Shown: positions 16,265-25,268, counted from the stretch's first letter. The stretch is DNA of 64,000 nucleotides from Syntrophorhabdaceae bacterium (GCA_035541755.1 DATKMQ010000103.1:1-64000), one strand, 5' to 3'. The notes: generated by a model from the sequence alone, not told the origin. Numbers and translations: made by a program.

Positions 16265-16574
16265 GGTGCCATCTGGCCTCGATCTTTTCGCGCCTGATCT
16301 CGTTGCGCTTCGTACCGTGACTCTTCGACGTACACTTCAGTACGCCTGCGATCCCCGGCACTCACGCGCCTAATCATCCATCGCAAATCTCTTCGGCCTG
16401 AGACTCTCTTGAATTAGCGATTTCACCTGCTAATCTTCACATTATTGATTGGATAGGAATTGAAGATACAGATATGGCAGACAATACTCACCGCGAATAT
16501 TTAGGAACACTAGCGAGTGACTTTTCTGCAACGGCGCATTGTTATGCAGTATCTTGATTTTCTCTTAAGCTACC
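16265..16574. other. Intergenic stretch without a supported gene
   Basis: About 310 bases between the operon-end hairpin and the stop of the minus-strand island. I see no credible coding frame. The left half is GC-rich and contains small inverted pieces (GTACACTTCAGTAC). The right half becomes AT-rich like the island, so the left boundary of the transferred segment probably falls near 16400-16500. Confidence 0.5.
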
Positions 16575-19400
16575 TTATGTCAACTGTTGTTGCCTAATCT
16601 CTCTTAACCAAAGTGAAGGTCTATCGTTGCCTTTCTTAAGGTACTCACTTTCCGCCTCTCTAACTTTTCGCAGCCCTTCAGGGCCCATTTTGAGTAAATT
16701 AGTAAATATGATTCTAACAGCTTCTTCTGGATAATCTGGTGCAGAGCCTTCTAACATCTTCATCCAAATTTCATGGGCTTCGAAAGGTTGCGTCTCGCTG
16801 ATTTCGGAAATACTTACTAATAGCTCATACGAATTGTGAGATTCATCGGAAAAAGGTGCTATTGCGAGAAGTAGTTGTCTTCTTTCTTCATCGATCTGCT
16901 CGACAAATACAGTCCAGTGGCATAGCTGCGAGGCCATCCTTCGTCCTTCCCTTGTCGATAAATCAGTATTGTGCAGAATCTTGGGCCACAACTCATAAAT
17001 TTTGTTTTTTAGTTTGTCATCGCCTTTCTTTCTGAGAGTCCACATAAACCATATTAAATGGCTTATTTCTTCATGGTCATTCCTGCTTATTAATGTATTA
17101 ATGAGACTATTGTCTTCCTCGAAAGACTCAAAATCACTTATATAGGCAACAGCAATATTTTGAATTGCCTTTTCTTCTACTCTTTCTCTAATATTCTCAT
17201 CTTCGAGTGCTCTTAATAGGTCGCCATGCTCTTTTAGATATTTATAAATTTCCTGATATATAGTTCCTACATAAGCATAACCCTTCATGGCACACAGCCA
17301 CTTCAGATAATTATTTTGATCAAACATTCTGTTGAGGTTTTCAAGCACCCACTCTCTTGACATATATAAGAAATTGGGCAAATAGTTAGTCACTAGCGTA
17401 GCAAATTCATATTCGGGATTTTCTGAATCCGCACGATCCAGCTCGGAATCGTAATAGTGTTGAAAGTGCAACCAAACCTCTGAGTGATCTTTATTGTTGT
17501 TCTGATCTGCAAGCCTGCATGAACGTAGCGTCAAATTAATTAGGGCCTCAAGACAACGCCCCCGAGGACTATTAATAGATATAAATACGGCATCGCTATC
17601 CTTTTTATACTCGTTCCCCTTCTCCCGATTTAATAGATGTGCAAGTATTTCTTCCGCATCCTTCAAATACTCCTCGTTGAATGCATGTTCGTCTGATTTT
17701 GTACCAGCCTCTATCAATCGCCCGATACTACTTACTATCCAAAATCGGTTCCCAACAAATAATTTCTGTTCTGCATTCTCAGGCTCCCAAAATCTTTCTT
17801 TCGTGACAACGTCCAAACAGAATTCGAGTAATTTTCTCCATATTTCATCCCAGGGTATTTTAGCCTTCTCCGCCCATAAGTCCCCATAAGCCTCGATAAT
17901 TTCGTATATATATGCCAAATCAAGACTGATGAATTTGCTTAAGTTAAGATAAAAATTAAGTGGCGTAGTTTTGACTAATTGTTTAAAGACCTTTACTAGC
18001 CCCTCTAAACCGGGCTCAGTAAACCCACCCGGATCTTTGTAATTTTCTAAATACTGAGCCAACTCACCAATTGATAGTGATTGCAATTCTTCGAGAGTTT
18101 TGGGTGATTTTCTACCCCCCCATCCTGCTGACATGAAGCTAGAAAAATCGGGGTGATCTGGCTCTGTTTTTGCTATTTCTATATTGTTTGCATAAAGCTG
18201 TGCTTCCCTATCTCCATGATCCTTTATAGCAGAAAACCAAATGGCTTTATTGTAGGCTGATGCACCAGCATGATATTCATTCTTGTCATCGTACGTTGTT
18301 ATACCAGATACTAATTCAAGCACTTTTGCTTTTTGTAGGCCTGAGAAATGCGGGTAGCTTTTATTTAAAAAATGCCACATCTCATGTCGATGGTTACTAT
18401 CCAAATACTTCTCATCCAGTAGTCGGCCAACTACATCTGTAAATAAGTGATAATTTCTAGTGATTACGTGTATAGCCAACCTCTGAATAGTTTGGTATTT
18501 TGACGCAAGCATGTTTTTGACACATTCGGATGCCTCATGGGGGTGGATACGCATGAAACCACCTATCGAATCACGATACGCCCGGATTAATATGTTCTCT
18601 GCATGCTCTCGGTACTTATTTTGTTCATGGTCTTCGATAGCTGGTTGCCAATATGATGACCATAAATCATTTTTAAGTTGATCTAGTATTTTCTTTAAGG
18701 AGGCATCGAATATTTCAATAACGTCTAAACCTAATTTTTCGCCGGCTAGCGCAGCTATTTTTTCAGTAATTTGCTGAGCGTGATAATAGTCGAATCTCAG
18801 AGAGGTTTCTTTCTTTCCTTTCTCACCACGCTCACCTTCGACGAATATTACTTTATAGAGAAGTTCGATAATTCTCCTGGCTAGTTGCAATGCGTGGCCA
18901 TCGTTTATTTGCAACAATTTTGGCAACCACTTTTCACCAATAACCTGAGCAACAAGTCCGCGTTCATATTTATCGTCTAGCCAGTAATCGACAATATCTA
19001 TATTTTCAATAGGAATGGAATCATGTGGTACTTGGGAGATTATTTCGGCAAATTGCCACCAAGTGCGGTAATTACTAATCTCATTTTGTTTAGCGTAAAC
19101 AGTAACGTCCGTAAGAACCCGAAGGAATTTTTCAGCATATTGTCGATTCTTCTCATCAGCGAGTTCTGGGACTGTTTTAACAAGATAATCAACGGTGAAC
19201 CAAAATGGTATAATCACATATCCTTCCTCTTTAGCGGGCACAGGTTTTGGGTTTGCGTTTGGTCTAAAGTAGCCCAGCTCTGCGAGAGGATCGAACCATT
19301 TCAGGCCCTTCACTTTACGGAAAAATAGGGGGCGTAGCTCTTCCTTCTCATTAATACGTTGCAATAAATCCAGTTCTTCTACTGATAGCTTACTCGCCAT
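16575..19400 (-). CDS. Large helical-repeat protein, partner of the SIR2 gene (candidate defence sensor)
   Basis: 941 residues; ATG at 19400 overlaps the last 11 bases of the SIR2 gene. The N-terminal ~60 residues (LRPLFFRKVKGLKWFDPLAE, then a Pro-rich stretch and an EGYVIIPFW segment) resemble the start of large sensor-like proteins found beside defence effectors. The remainder is almost wholly alpha-helical, HEAT-like, with no Walker motif, nuclease motif or membrane span that I can see. The C-terminal ~150 residues may correspond to the DUF4020 type seen with SIR2 domains (recalled, not tested). Codons are much more AT-rich than in the flanking genes, which suggests transfer. Expected role by analogy: phage sensing or inhibition of the SIR2 effector. 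Confidence 0.7.
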   Translation of the reverse strand: MASKLSVEELDLLQRINEKEELRPLFFRKVKGLKWFDPLAELGYFRPNANPKPVPAKEEGYVIIPFWFTVDYLVKTVPELADEKNRQYAEKFLRVLTDVTVYAKQNEISNYRTWWQFAEIISQVPHDSIPIENIDIVDYWLDDKYERGLVAQVIGEKWLPKLLQINDGHALQLARRIIELLYKVIFVEGERGEKGKKETSLRFDYYHAQQITEKIAALAGEKLGLDVIEIFDASLKKILDQLKNDLWSSYWQPAIEDHEQNKYREHAENILIRAYRDSIGGFMRIHPHEASECVKNMLASKYQTIQRLAIHVITRNYHLFTDVVGRLLDEKYLDSNHRHEMWHFLNKSYPHFSGLQKAKVLELVSGITTYDDKNEYHAGASAYNKAIWFSAIKDHGDREAQLYANNIEIAKTEPDHPDFSSFMSAGWGGRKSPKTLEELQSLSIGELAQYLENYKDPGGFTEPGLEGLVKVFKQLVKTTPLNFYLNLSKFISLDLAYIYEIIEAYGDLWAEKAKIPWDEIWRKLLEFCLDVVTKERFWEPENAEQKLFVGNRFWIVSSIGRLIEAGTKSDEHAFNEEYLKDAEEILAHLLNREKGNEYKKDSDAVFISINSPRGRCLEALINLTLRSCRLADQNNNKDHSEVWLHFQHYYDSELDRADSENPEYEFATLVTNYLPNFLYMSREWVLENLNRMFDQNNYLKWLCAMKGYAYVGTIYQEIYKYLKEHGDLLRALEDENIRERVEEKAIQNIAVAYISDFESFEEDNSLINTLISRNDHEEISHLIWFMWTLRKKGDDKLKNKIYELWPKILHNTDLSTREGRRMASQLCHWTVFVEQIDEERRQLLLAIAPFSDESHNSYELLVSISEISETQPFEAHEIWMKMLEGSAPDYPEEAVRIIFTNLLKMGPEGLRKVREAESEYLKKGNDRPSLWLREIRQQQLT

Positions 19401-20319
19401 CAAGAACCTCATTCATAAAATCGTGATCAACAGCTAACGGAGGCTTGCGTACCTTAATTTGATTTGCCCAGCTTTTTATTATCTTTTCCAGACATTGGTA
19501 GTCTTCGTGATCGCGGATAAAGCCTAGCAGGTGCACGCCAAATGACTTCTCGTAGTAAGCATGAAGATTTTCATAAAGCGGTTTTTGACTCATGAAAAAA
19601 CCCTGCAATGCAAAGCGCTTTCTATTACCGGTCGGTTCTACTGATCCCCTTCTTAATATATGTTCTAATACTTCTGTATCTTCCAGACCGTATCCAAGAA
19701 ATAAGACGGTCTTTTTTTCAAATAATTCCCCCAGGAATTCTTGGACATTTTTGTGATCGTAATTATCAAGATAGTCCTTCGTAGTAACAATCATTGTTTC
19801 AGGTTCACTAATTGCACCATGTAAATGAACGACCGTCCCAGGCTCATTTAGCAATTTCGCGAAAAACCGATCTCTATTATATGCTCGATTCACCGGTGTT
19901 GCGGTTGCAGATCCATCTTTCGTGTCAACGAAGCGAGGGGCCAATAATTCGTCATAGTTTGTTGTTACGCAAGAGCAGCCTATGTCATTAATGGCTTTAT
20001 AAATACTATCGCCTTCGCTTTTACCAGTAAGATGTTTTATAAGATCCAATTCATAGTTATTATCCTTAGCAATTAATTGTGCAATTGACAACTGCTTCTT
20101 AGGATCGAGCCTATTTAGCTGCTCGATTTCTGAATAATTCAAATACCCGTTCTTACGTAAGTCTTCAAGGACTTTGACGGCTAACCCAGACCAAGACGGC
20201 AAACCAAGAAGCATAGACGCGCCTGCTCCAACAAAGAAAATAAGATCACCAATCAAGCCTGCCTGGACTATCTCGTCAGGAGGGTCAAAAATTTCTCGTA
20301 AGTCAGGCGCCTTTCCCAT
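19390..20319 (-). CDS. SIR2-like domain protein (candidate NAD+-consuming effector)
   Basis: 309 residues of the SIR2_2 class. Visible: FFVGAGASM with GAGAS at 31-35 (NAD+ loop), VTTNYDELL with N121, HLHG with H167, and LGYGLEDTEVL at 208-218. The residues used for NAD+ hydrolysis by defence sirtuins (Asn and His) are both present. It lacks the Zn cysteines of deacetylase sirtuins, so protein deacetylation is unlikely. It is the upstream gene of a two-gene unit, overlapping the helical partner by 11 nt. The arrangement matches abortive-infection systems in which SIR2 depletes NAD+ on phage sensing (inference). AT-rich like its partner. Confidence 0.85.
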   Translation of the reverse strand: MGKAPDLREIFDPPDEIVQAGLIGDLIFFVGAGASMLLGLPSWSGLAVKVLEDLRKNGYLNYSEIEQLNRLDPKKQLSIAQLIAKDNNYELDLIKHLTGKSEGDSIYKAINDIGCSCVTTNYDELLAPRFVDTKDGSATATPVNRAYNRDRFFAKLLNEPGTVVHLHGAISEPETMIVTTKDYLDNYDHKNVQEFLGELFEKKTVLFLGYGLEDTEVLEHILRRGSVEPTGNRKRFALQGFFMSQKPLYENLHAYYEKSFGVHLLGFIRDHEDYQCLEKIIKSWANQIKVRKPPLAVDHDFMNEVLDGE

Positions 20320-20461
20320 TGTTTGTTACCAATTCCTTTCGCTTAAAGTGTAAATCAAGCTTGAATGTCATCTTCTGGCCGATTGTCGCCACGCATCCTT
20401 GCTGCATATCGAGGAGTTCAGCCCGGTTTGCAAGGTGTCGGTTCCATCACATGATCAGAAT

Positions 20462-21031
20462 TTATCTCCATATCTGTCCTTTAAGAATACAGATAGCCCG
20501 CTTCCTGTTGGTGGGTAACATAGCTACTTTGCATCGATCAGTTTTAGGGAAATTGCGAATCTTCCGAGTTATCCAGCTATCAATGTACCAATCCATTCCG
20601 TGCTTCTTGAGTCGCTCCTCCACCGTGAAACAGTTCTTAAAGGCGTAGCCGGACGCTTTTAGAAAGATGAATTTGGGCTGTCCGTTTACCTCCGTCCCAT
20701 AAGCACATGGCGGCTCTGGTATGGCCTGACCCTTTACACAAATAGCATAGCTATGCCGGATTTCATCAAATCGAGGTTTGACTTCATTTAGCTCCCGCAT
20801 TACGGTTTCGTAATCTCCGTTCGTCTTCGGAAAGGCGAGAAAGATGGCAGAGTCGTTCCATGCATAAGCATGACGGTGGAACGGCATATCGATGTTGATA
20901 CTCTTGTGGGTCAAGGCGTGAAGTTGCCGCATAAGCTCTGTGGCCTCGCTATTCTCAGATGCGATCGTCTTGCGTGTGTCGATCAGATCAAAGTACGATA
21001 CTATGCAATCCTCCCAGTTGCTCACCAGCAT
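20462..21031 (-). CDS. Hypothetical protein, weakly nucleotidyl-cyclase-like
   Basis: 189 residues, starting MLVSNWEDCIVSYFDLIDTR from an ATG with GGAG 3 nt upstream. The hydrophobic strand ending in FDL (about residue 14), and the later AYAWNDSAIFLAF (about 56-68), recall the two metal-binding Asp strands of class III nucleotidyl cyclases, but spacing and other motifs are too weak to assign this. The C-terminal third is basic. It sits 142 nt upstream of the SIR2 gene on the same strand and may be part of the same island. No function is claimed. Confidence 0.5.
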   Translation of the reverse strand: MLVSNWEDCIVSYFDLIDTRKTIASENSEATELMRQLHALTHKSINIDMPFHRHAYAWNDSAIFLAFPKTNGDYETVMRELNEVKPRFDEIRHSYAICVKGQAIPEPPCAYGTEVNGQPKFIFLKASGYAFKNCFTVEERLKKHGMDWYIDSWITRKIRNFPKTDRCKVAMLPTNRKRAICILKGQIWR

Positions 21032-21244
21032 TCTCCTGCCGTAACAATCAGTATACAGCCATTTATAATTGTCACATTTCTAATACCTTGAGTCGGTGAA
21101 TGTCAGAGTTGTGGGGTCAGTGACTCGCGCCGGGAAAAAGCTGTTAAATACTATTAAATTAATGATACCAGTGTTTCGGAACAAAGCAAGAAAAATCTTC
21201 GATTCCTTTGCCCATCTCTCCATCGGAGATGCCAAAATAGAAAG

Positions 21245-21510
21245 CTGCGCTATGCGCTGCGCACAGTCATTGTATGGTTCAGATGCAATAACCGCGAACT
21301 CAGCAATGTAGCTGAGGGCCGCGGGTGGAGTGGAGACAGGCTTGGAGTGAAAAGATGGAGATACGATGCACCGGCGGGTTTTGCTGACCGAGAACTATAC
21401 TGTATGTATGTTCGAGGACGCAAGGCCCGACGGGGCGCGTATAAACGCTTTTCCGAACAAGCCTGTCTCCAAACACACATCATACACGCCTTTGGGCCTT
21501 AAGCAGTTAA
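21245..21510. repeat. Structured repeat element, copy A
   Basis: Shares long identical blocks with 22676-23020 in the same orientation, for example ATGGAGATACGATGCACCGG and the GCGGGTTTTGCTGACCGAGA stretch, and the right part with AGGACGCAAGGCCCGACGGG. Internal pairing: GGAGACAGGCTT with AAGCCTGTCTCC (12 bp) and CTCAGC with GCTGAG. Where copy B carries ~85 extra bases, copy A has only the short sequence TATACTGTATGTATG. No protein is supported between 21032 and 21675. Confidence 0.75.
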
Positions 21511-21675
21511 AAAAGCAAGCGGGCGACGCGGACGCGTTCTCTCGAACACGCCCTTACCGGAAATATAATACCATTTGTAGTGTTGCACATCCGGTTAGAA
21601 CGATGAAACGCTGCCTTCAGAAAGAAGTTAACTAATGAGAACGAGGCTCCCGTCCTTGGATGCCTCCGCTACTCA

Positions 21676-21909
21676 TCACCAACTCTTTATTAGAATAAAA
21701 ATGCCTGCCACGGCAACGAATAGTCCCACAATTCTTATTCTCCATTTTATGAAAATAGATACCCAGGGTCGATCATTGGAAAATGGAAGAACCTTCGAGT
21801 CGATATACGAGCCGAAACGAAAAAGTTTTTTGTAAAAGAAAAAGTCCGCCAGGCCCAAGAGTATTAACAGTATCGCCAATATCCTTTCGAAAATGGTAAG
21901 TCTCCCCAT
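21676..21909 (-). CDS. Small membrane protein, two predicted spans
   Basis: 77 residues: TM1 at about 7-27 (FERILAILLILLGLADFFF), a basic loop, and TM2 at about 58-75 (IVGLFVAVAGIFILI). GAGGGG lies about 9 nt before the ATG at 21909. I do not recognise the family. It lies between the two copies of the structured repeat, transcribed away from the XRE regulator gene. Confidence 0.55.
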   Translation of the reverse strand: MGRLTIFERILAILLILLGLADFFFYKKLFRFGSYIDSKVLPFSNDRPWVSIFIKWRIRIVGLFVAVAGIFILIKSW

Positions 21910-22181
21910 CGATTACATCCCCTCGTACGCCTGCTCCAATTCCTGCCGAGTTAAATATGCTGATTTAGCCTTTTTTGCCATCCTACACCCGTTCGCCAAA
22001 AGATTGCAAGGTCTTCTTGATGATTACCGAACAAAATACTGTATATTTGGGAAAGAGACTGAAGTGAGGATTTCAGTCAAAAGTCGGCCGGAGCTGTGGC
22101 AGCGCCTCAAAGGTTTCTACTTTTGCAAACGTTTTGCAACGTCTTTTTGCATTCCGCCCCTTCCCCCATGCTTTTTGGAAT

Positions 22182-22217
22182 TATAACTTTAATGTTATAT
22201 ATCATGTGAGTTATAAT
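22182..22217 (+). promoter_or_regulatory. Palindromic operator and -10 box of the XRE gene
   Basis: A perfect inverted repeat TATAAC-N6-GTTATA (22182-22199) is followed by a third half-site in GTTATAAT, which contains the -10 hexamer TATAAT (22212-22217). The gene's ATG is 40 nt downstream with GGAGG at its ribosome-binding site. The layout fits autorepression by the XRE protein. The rest of 21910-22257 holds no supported gene. Confidence 0.55.
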
Positions 22218-22257
22218 ACTACCCGTCGATTGGTTGGCACCATGGAGGTAAACATCT

Positions 22258-22551
22258 ATGAAAGGAAGAACTTTGAAAGACCACATTCAAACAAGAATGA
22301 GAGACCCCAAATTCAAAAAGGCATGGCATGATCTCGACGATGAATTTGAGCTGCTTGAAAGCATAATCAAAGCAAGAGAAGTGGCCGGATTGACGCAGGA
22401 GGAACTCGCAAAGAGAATAGGAACCAAACAGCCGGCCCTGTCTCGTCTTGAAAGGGGAGGATTTCAGAAAGCAAATATCGAGACCCTGAGGAAAATAGCT
22501 GAAGCCCTGGACGTGAAGCTCGTAATAAAGCTTCAGCCCAAGGCTGCCTGA
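22258..22551 (+). CDS. XRE-family helix-turn-helix regulator (HigA-like, no toxin partner)
   Basis: 97 residues. HTH at about residues 41-92: AREVAGLTQEELAKRIGTKQ, then PALSRLERGG and ETLRKIAEALDVKLVIKL. The N-terminal ~38 residues (DPKFKKAWHDLDDEFELLES) are the usual lead of HigA-type antitoxins or RelE-linked regulators. No RelE/HigB toxin frame is found within 350 nt on either side, so it is an orphan antitoxin or a simple regulator. A palindromic site overlaps its promoter. Confidence 0.88.
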   Translation: MKGRTLKDHIQTRMRDPKFKKAWHDLDDEFELLESIIKAREVAGLTQEELAKRIGTKQPALSRLERGGFQKANIETLRKIAEALDVKLVIKLQPKAA

Positions 22552-22675
22552 GACGGAAATCTCCCAATTGGAGATGGTAACCTCCGATGCTTAACGGGCC
22601 TGACGCTTAAGGTTAACGATGTATCGTTACGGCACAAACCGACCATCCGACCATTGGAGGTGCCGGAACTAGAAG

Positions 22676-23020
22676 CTGTGCTATGCGCTGCGGATAGTCA
22701 ACGTATATTCAGACGCAGTATCCGCGGACTTAAGGCGCCATGGCTTAAGGGCCGCGGGTAGAGTGGAGACAGACTTGGAGTGGAAAGATGGAGATACGAT
22801 GCACCGGCGGGTTTTGCTGACCGAGAACCGGGCTTATATCCTGAAAATAGGTTTGCCGGGTACCCACGCGTTGAACCGGATTGAAGGGCGACCAAACTGA
22901 CACGTGGGTGGTACATGTTCGAGGACGCAAGGCCCGACGGGGCGCGTATAAACGCTTTTCCGAGCAAGCCTGTCTCCAAACATAAAACTTACACGCATTT
23001 GAGCCTTTAGCCGTTTCAAG
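22676..23020. repeat. Structured repeat element, copy B
   Basis: Second copy of the 21245-21510 element, same orientation, with about 85 extra bases in the middle (about 22828-22912). The extra part can itself fold (GTACCCACG with CGTGGGTGGTAC, bulged). The stem CTCAGC/GCTGAG of copy A is replaced here by CTTAAG/CTTAAG, which still pairs. Another stem, GCGGATA/TATCCGC, flanks the left part. A perfect TAACGAT/ATCGTTA hairpin lies just outside at 22614-22629. No protein is supported in 22552-23174. Confidence 0.75.
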
Positions 23021-23174
23021 CGGGCGGCGATCCCAACAATTTTGCTTGCATTTCTAAAATTACCGTATAATAATCTCTCAAAGGCAATCAGTACGCGAGC
23101 CAGACAGGCAGTCGAGTCGGCCGCTTATAATATCGTTTATGCGCGGTTGGGGGCGTTGAAGGGGGAGAGGCGTC

Positions 23175-24164
23175 ATGTCTATTTTGGGTCCCTATATTCA
23201 CCATGTCGATCCCGTCATCGGCACAATCCTCGGCGTTCATCTCTGGTGGTATGGTTTCAGTTATACCCTGGGTTTCTTAAACGCCTACCTCTATATACAA
23301 CGCAAACAGACCCATCTGGAACTGCCCCTCAAGTCCACTTACAATCTGAGCATTCTGCTCGCCATCGGCGTTCTCCTTGGCGGACGTTTCGTGGAGGTGG
23401 TTTTTTATGAATGGCCGTTCTACCAGGAGCATCTCTCTCTGATTCCGGCTTACTGGCTGGGCGGTATGGCAACGCACGGGCTCTTATTTGGCGGCCTTAT
23501 CGGAATCTGGATATTTGCCCGCATCCAGGGGATGTCCTTCTTGAAAGTCACCGATACGCTTGCCATACCGGGGGCCGTGATCATGGGCGTAGGGCGCCTG
23601 GGTAACTTTATTGACGGACAAATAGTGGGGAGCATCACGTCCGTGCCCTGGGCAATTAAATTTCCGGATGCCGAAGGCTTCCGTCACCCTGTGGTGCTCT
23701 ACGACGCCATAAAGAACCTTCTCATCGTGCCCATCCTCATGCTCGCCGAGAGAGGGCAGCCGCCGGACGGCGTGCGCACAGGCATCTTTCTTTTCCTCTA
23801 CGCCTTTCTCAGGATCTTTGTCGATGTCTTTCGTGAATACCCGACAAGTCTCCTCGGGCTCGCCACGGGACAGGTATTAAACATAGCGCTCTCAATCGTC
23901 GGCCTTTTGCTTATATTCATTCCTCTGTTCAAACGTCGAAATAGATCGAAAATCTTTGTAGGGTCTTTACTCAGCTCGCGACAAGACTATATGACTTCGG
24001 GACTTCTGTCAAGGCAGATCCTATTCACTGCCCTTCTTCTCTTTTCGCTTGTCATGCCGAGTGATTGGACGCAGGATGTTCCGGCGCGATACGGGAAACG
24101 ACATGCCTGTCTTAACTATTCGGCGATCTATCCTCAAATAGACACTTCACCGAAGAAACATTGA
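23175..24164 (+). CDS. lgt: Prolipoprotein diacylglyceryl transferase
   Basis: 329 residues, inner-membrane enzyme that moves diacylglycerol from phosphatidylglycerol to the lipobox cysteine of prolipoproteins. Family signatures: LGGRFVEVVFYEW, GGMATHGLLFGG, the Lgt signature GRLGNFIDGQIVG, and HPVVLYDA. Good ribosome-binding site GGGGGAG. The enzyme core ends near residue 260; the last ~65 residues (an extra hydrophobic segment ILFTALLLFSLVM and a polar tail) are unlike the family and may be a stop-codon extension into flanking sequence. Substrates exist nearby (several lipoboxes at 44-58 kb). Confidence 0.9.
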   Translation: MSILGPYIHHVDPVIGTILGVHLWWYGFSYTLGFLNAYLYIQRKQTHLELPLKSTYNLSILLAIGVLLGGRFVEVVFYEWPFYQEHLSLIPAYWLGGMATHGLLFGGLIGIWIFARIQGMSFLKVTDTLAIPGAVIMGVGRLGNFIDGQIVGSITSVPWAIKFPDAEGFRHPVVLYDAIKNLLIVPILMLAERGQPPDGVRTGIFLFLYAFLRIFVDVFREYPTSLLGLATGQVLNIALSIVGLLLIFIPLFKRRNRSKIFVGSLLSSRQDYMTSGLLSRQILFTALLLFSLVMPSDWTQDVPARYGKRHACLNYSAIYPQIDTSPKKH

Positions 24165-24189
24165 TGAGCTGCAGTCGCGAGACGGGAAA

Positions 24190-24360
24190 TCGTTGAGCGG
24201 TGGAATAGTCGAATAGCCAACTGGTCGAGTCGCGAAATCGTTGAATAGTCGAATTGTCAAATGGTTGAATGGGGAGAAGAAACTGCGATCGGGAAACGAC
24301 AAATCGTCAAATGGTTGAATAGTCGAATGGGGAAAAGAACTGCAATCGTGAAACGAGAAA
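24190..24360. repeat. Simple-repeat tract with GTTGAATAGTCGAAT units
   Basis: Between lgt and the next gene the sequence consists of variants of GTCGAATAG and GTTGAATGG, plus a ~50-bp imperfect tandem duplication: the GTCAAATGGTTGAAT segment with its following GGGAAAACGA-type tail occurs at about 24257 and again at about 24307. It differs from the GGTTTGTCT family in sequence but has a similar 9-10 nt period. Confidence 0.7.
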
Positions 24361-24463
24361 CGCGAATCGAAGAGCGCGAAACTGAAAAAAGCGAACCAAT
24401 CATCGAGAGCTCAACGACCGCTGCATTGACAAAAGTTAGTGTGAATTATACGATCTCCTTACT

Positions 24464-24718
24464 ATGACGAAAAGCGAACGGGATATCTGGTTTCCGGCGA
24501 AGAAATACGGATGGGGCTGGGGACTGCCCTGCGCCTGGCAGGGATGGCTCGTAACGCTGGCGTATATCGCGCTTGTTGCGGCCGCCATAATCTTCGTTCG
24601 ACCGTCAGCGCACCTTCCGGCATTTGTGGGCGTAATTGTAATGCTCACGATCCTGTTCTGTCTTGTCTGCTGGTGGAAGGGAGAGAAGCCTGTCTGGAGA
24701 TGGGGGAACAAGAAATAG
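24464..24718 (+). CDS. Small two-span membrane protein
   Basis: 84 residues beginning MTKSERDIWFPAKKYGWGWG, followed by PCAWQGW and two hydrophobic spans (about 28-45 and 51-68), ending with a Trp/Lys-rich tail. The W-P-x-K-Y-G-W-G-W-G lead is shared by a set of uncharacterised bacterial membrane proteins. It is 33 nt upstream of an isoprenylcysteine methyltransferase-like gene, so the two may be co-transcribed. No function assigned. Confidence 0.65.
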   Translation: MTKSERDIWFPAKKYGWGWGLPCAWQGWLVTLAYIALVAAAIIFVRPSAHLPAFVGVIVMLTILFCLVCWWKGEKPVWRWGNKK

Positions 24719-24751
24719 AACTCATGGATATTCTGACGCGATAGGGGAAAC

Positions 24752-25222
24752 ATGAAGAGACGAGAAAAGTTATTCGGCATGGGACCGAGAGGCACGGCCA
24801 TCAGCATTATTCTACTGGCAATAGCCTTTTACGTAAATGGCAGACTGGGACGCCCCGCCATGCTGGCAAATCCGGCGCCTCTCAAGGTTGCCGGCATGTT
24901 GTTTATCTGCGTTGGATTGATGCTCTACATCGCAAGCGTACACAGGCTGAGAAACTGGTGGCGTAATGATGAGCTCTGCACATCCGGTCCCTTCAGGTGG
25001 TTTCGCCATCCCATGTACGCCTCATGGATTACCTTTATATTGCCTGGCGTAGCCCTTTATTCGAATTCCTGGGTCATCCTGTGCTGCGCTATAGTATTGC
25101 ATCCGATCTGGCATCTCTTTGTTGCGCGAGAAGAGAAGATGATGATGGAGACGTTTCAAGACCAATACAAAACGTACGCAGCAGGAACGGGAAGATTCAT
25201 CCCGCGCATACGGTGCAGTTAA
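24752..25222 (+). CDS. Isoprenylcysteine carboxyl methyltransferase (ICMT)-like membrane protein
   Basis: 156 residues with four hydrophobic spans. The family's SAM-binding signature is visible: CTSGPFRWFRHPMYASW (about 76-92) followed by REEKMMMETFQDQYKTYAAG (about 126-145) and a GRFIPR end. Bacterial members methylate small lipophilic substrates or are of unknown role; there is no prenylated-protein pathway here. Likely in an operon with the preceding 84-residue membrane protein. Confidence 0.8.
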   Translation: MKRREKLFGMGPRGTAISIILLAIAFYVNGRLGRPAMLANPAPLKVAGMLFICVGLMLYIASVHRLRNWWRNDELCTSGPFRWFRHPMYASWITFILPGVALYSNSWVILCCAIVLHPIWHLFVAREEKMMMETFQDQYKTYAAGTGRFIPRIRCS

Positions 25223-25268
25223 CCAATATTTGTAATGCGCAGGATTCGCATCTTCTAAGGCGCGTATA

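Noticed and set aside
16265-16574. Hidden gene or RNA in the gap left of the SIR2 module
   Set aside because: No coding bias or stable long hairpin beyond the operon terminator; treated as a junction region.
21096-21311. 71-residue plus-strand frame beside the island
   Set aside because: It runs into structured repeat copy A and has neither a ribosome-binding site nor family resemblance.
22258-22551. Complete HigBA toxin-antitoxin pair
   Set aside because: No RelE/HigB-like frame is found on either side within 350 nt; only the antitoxin-like gene is supported.
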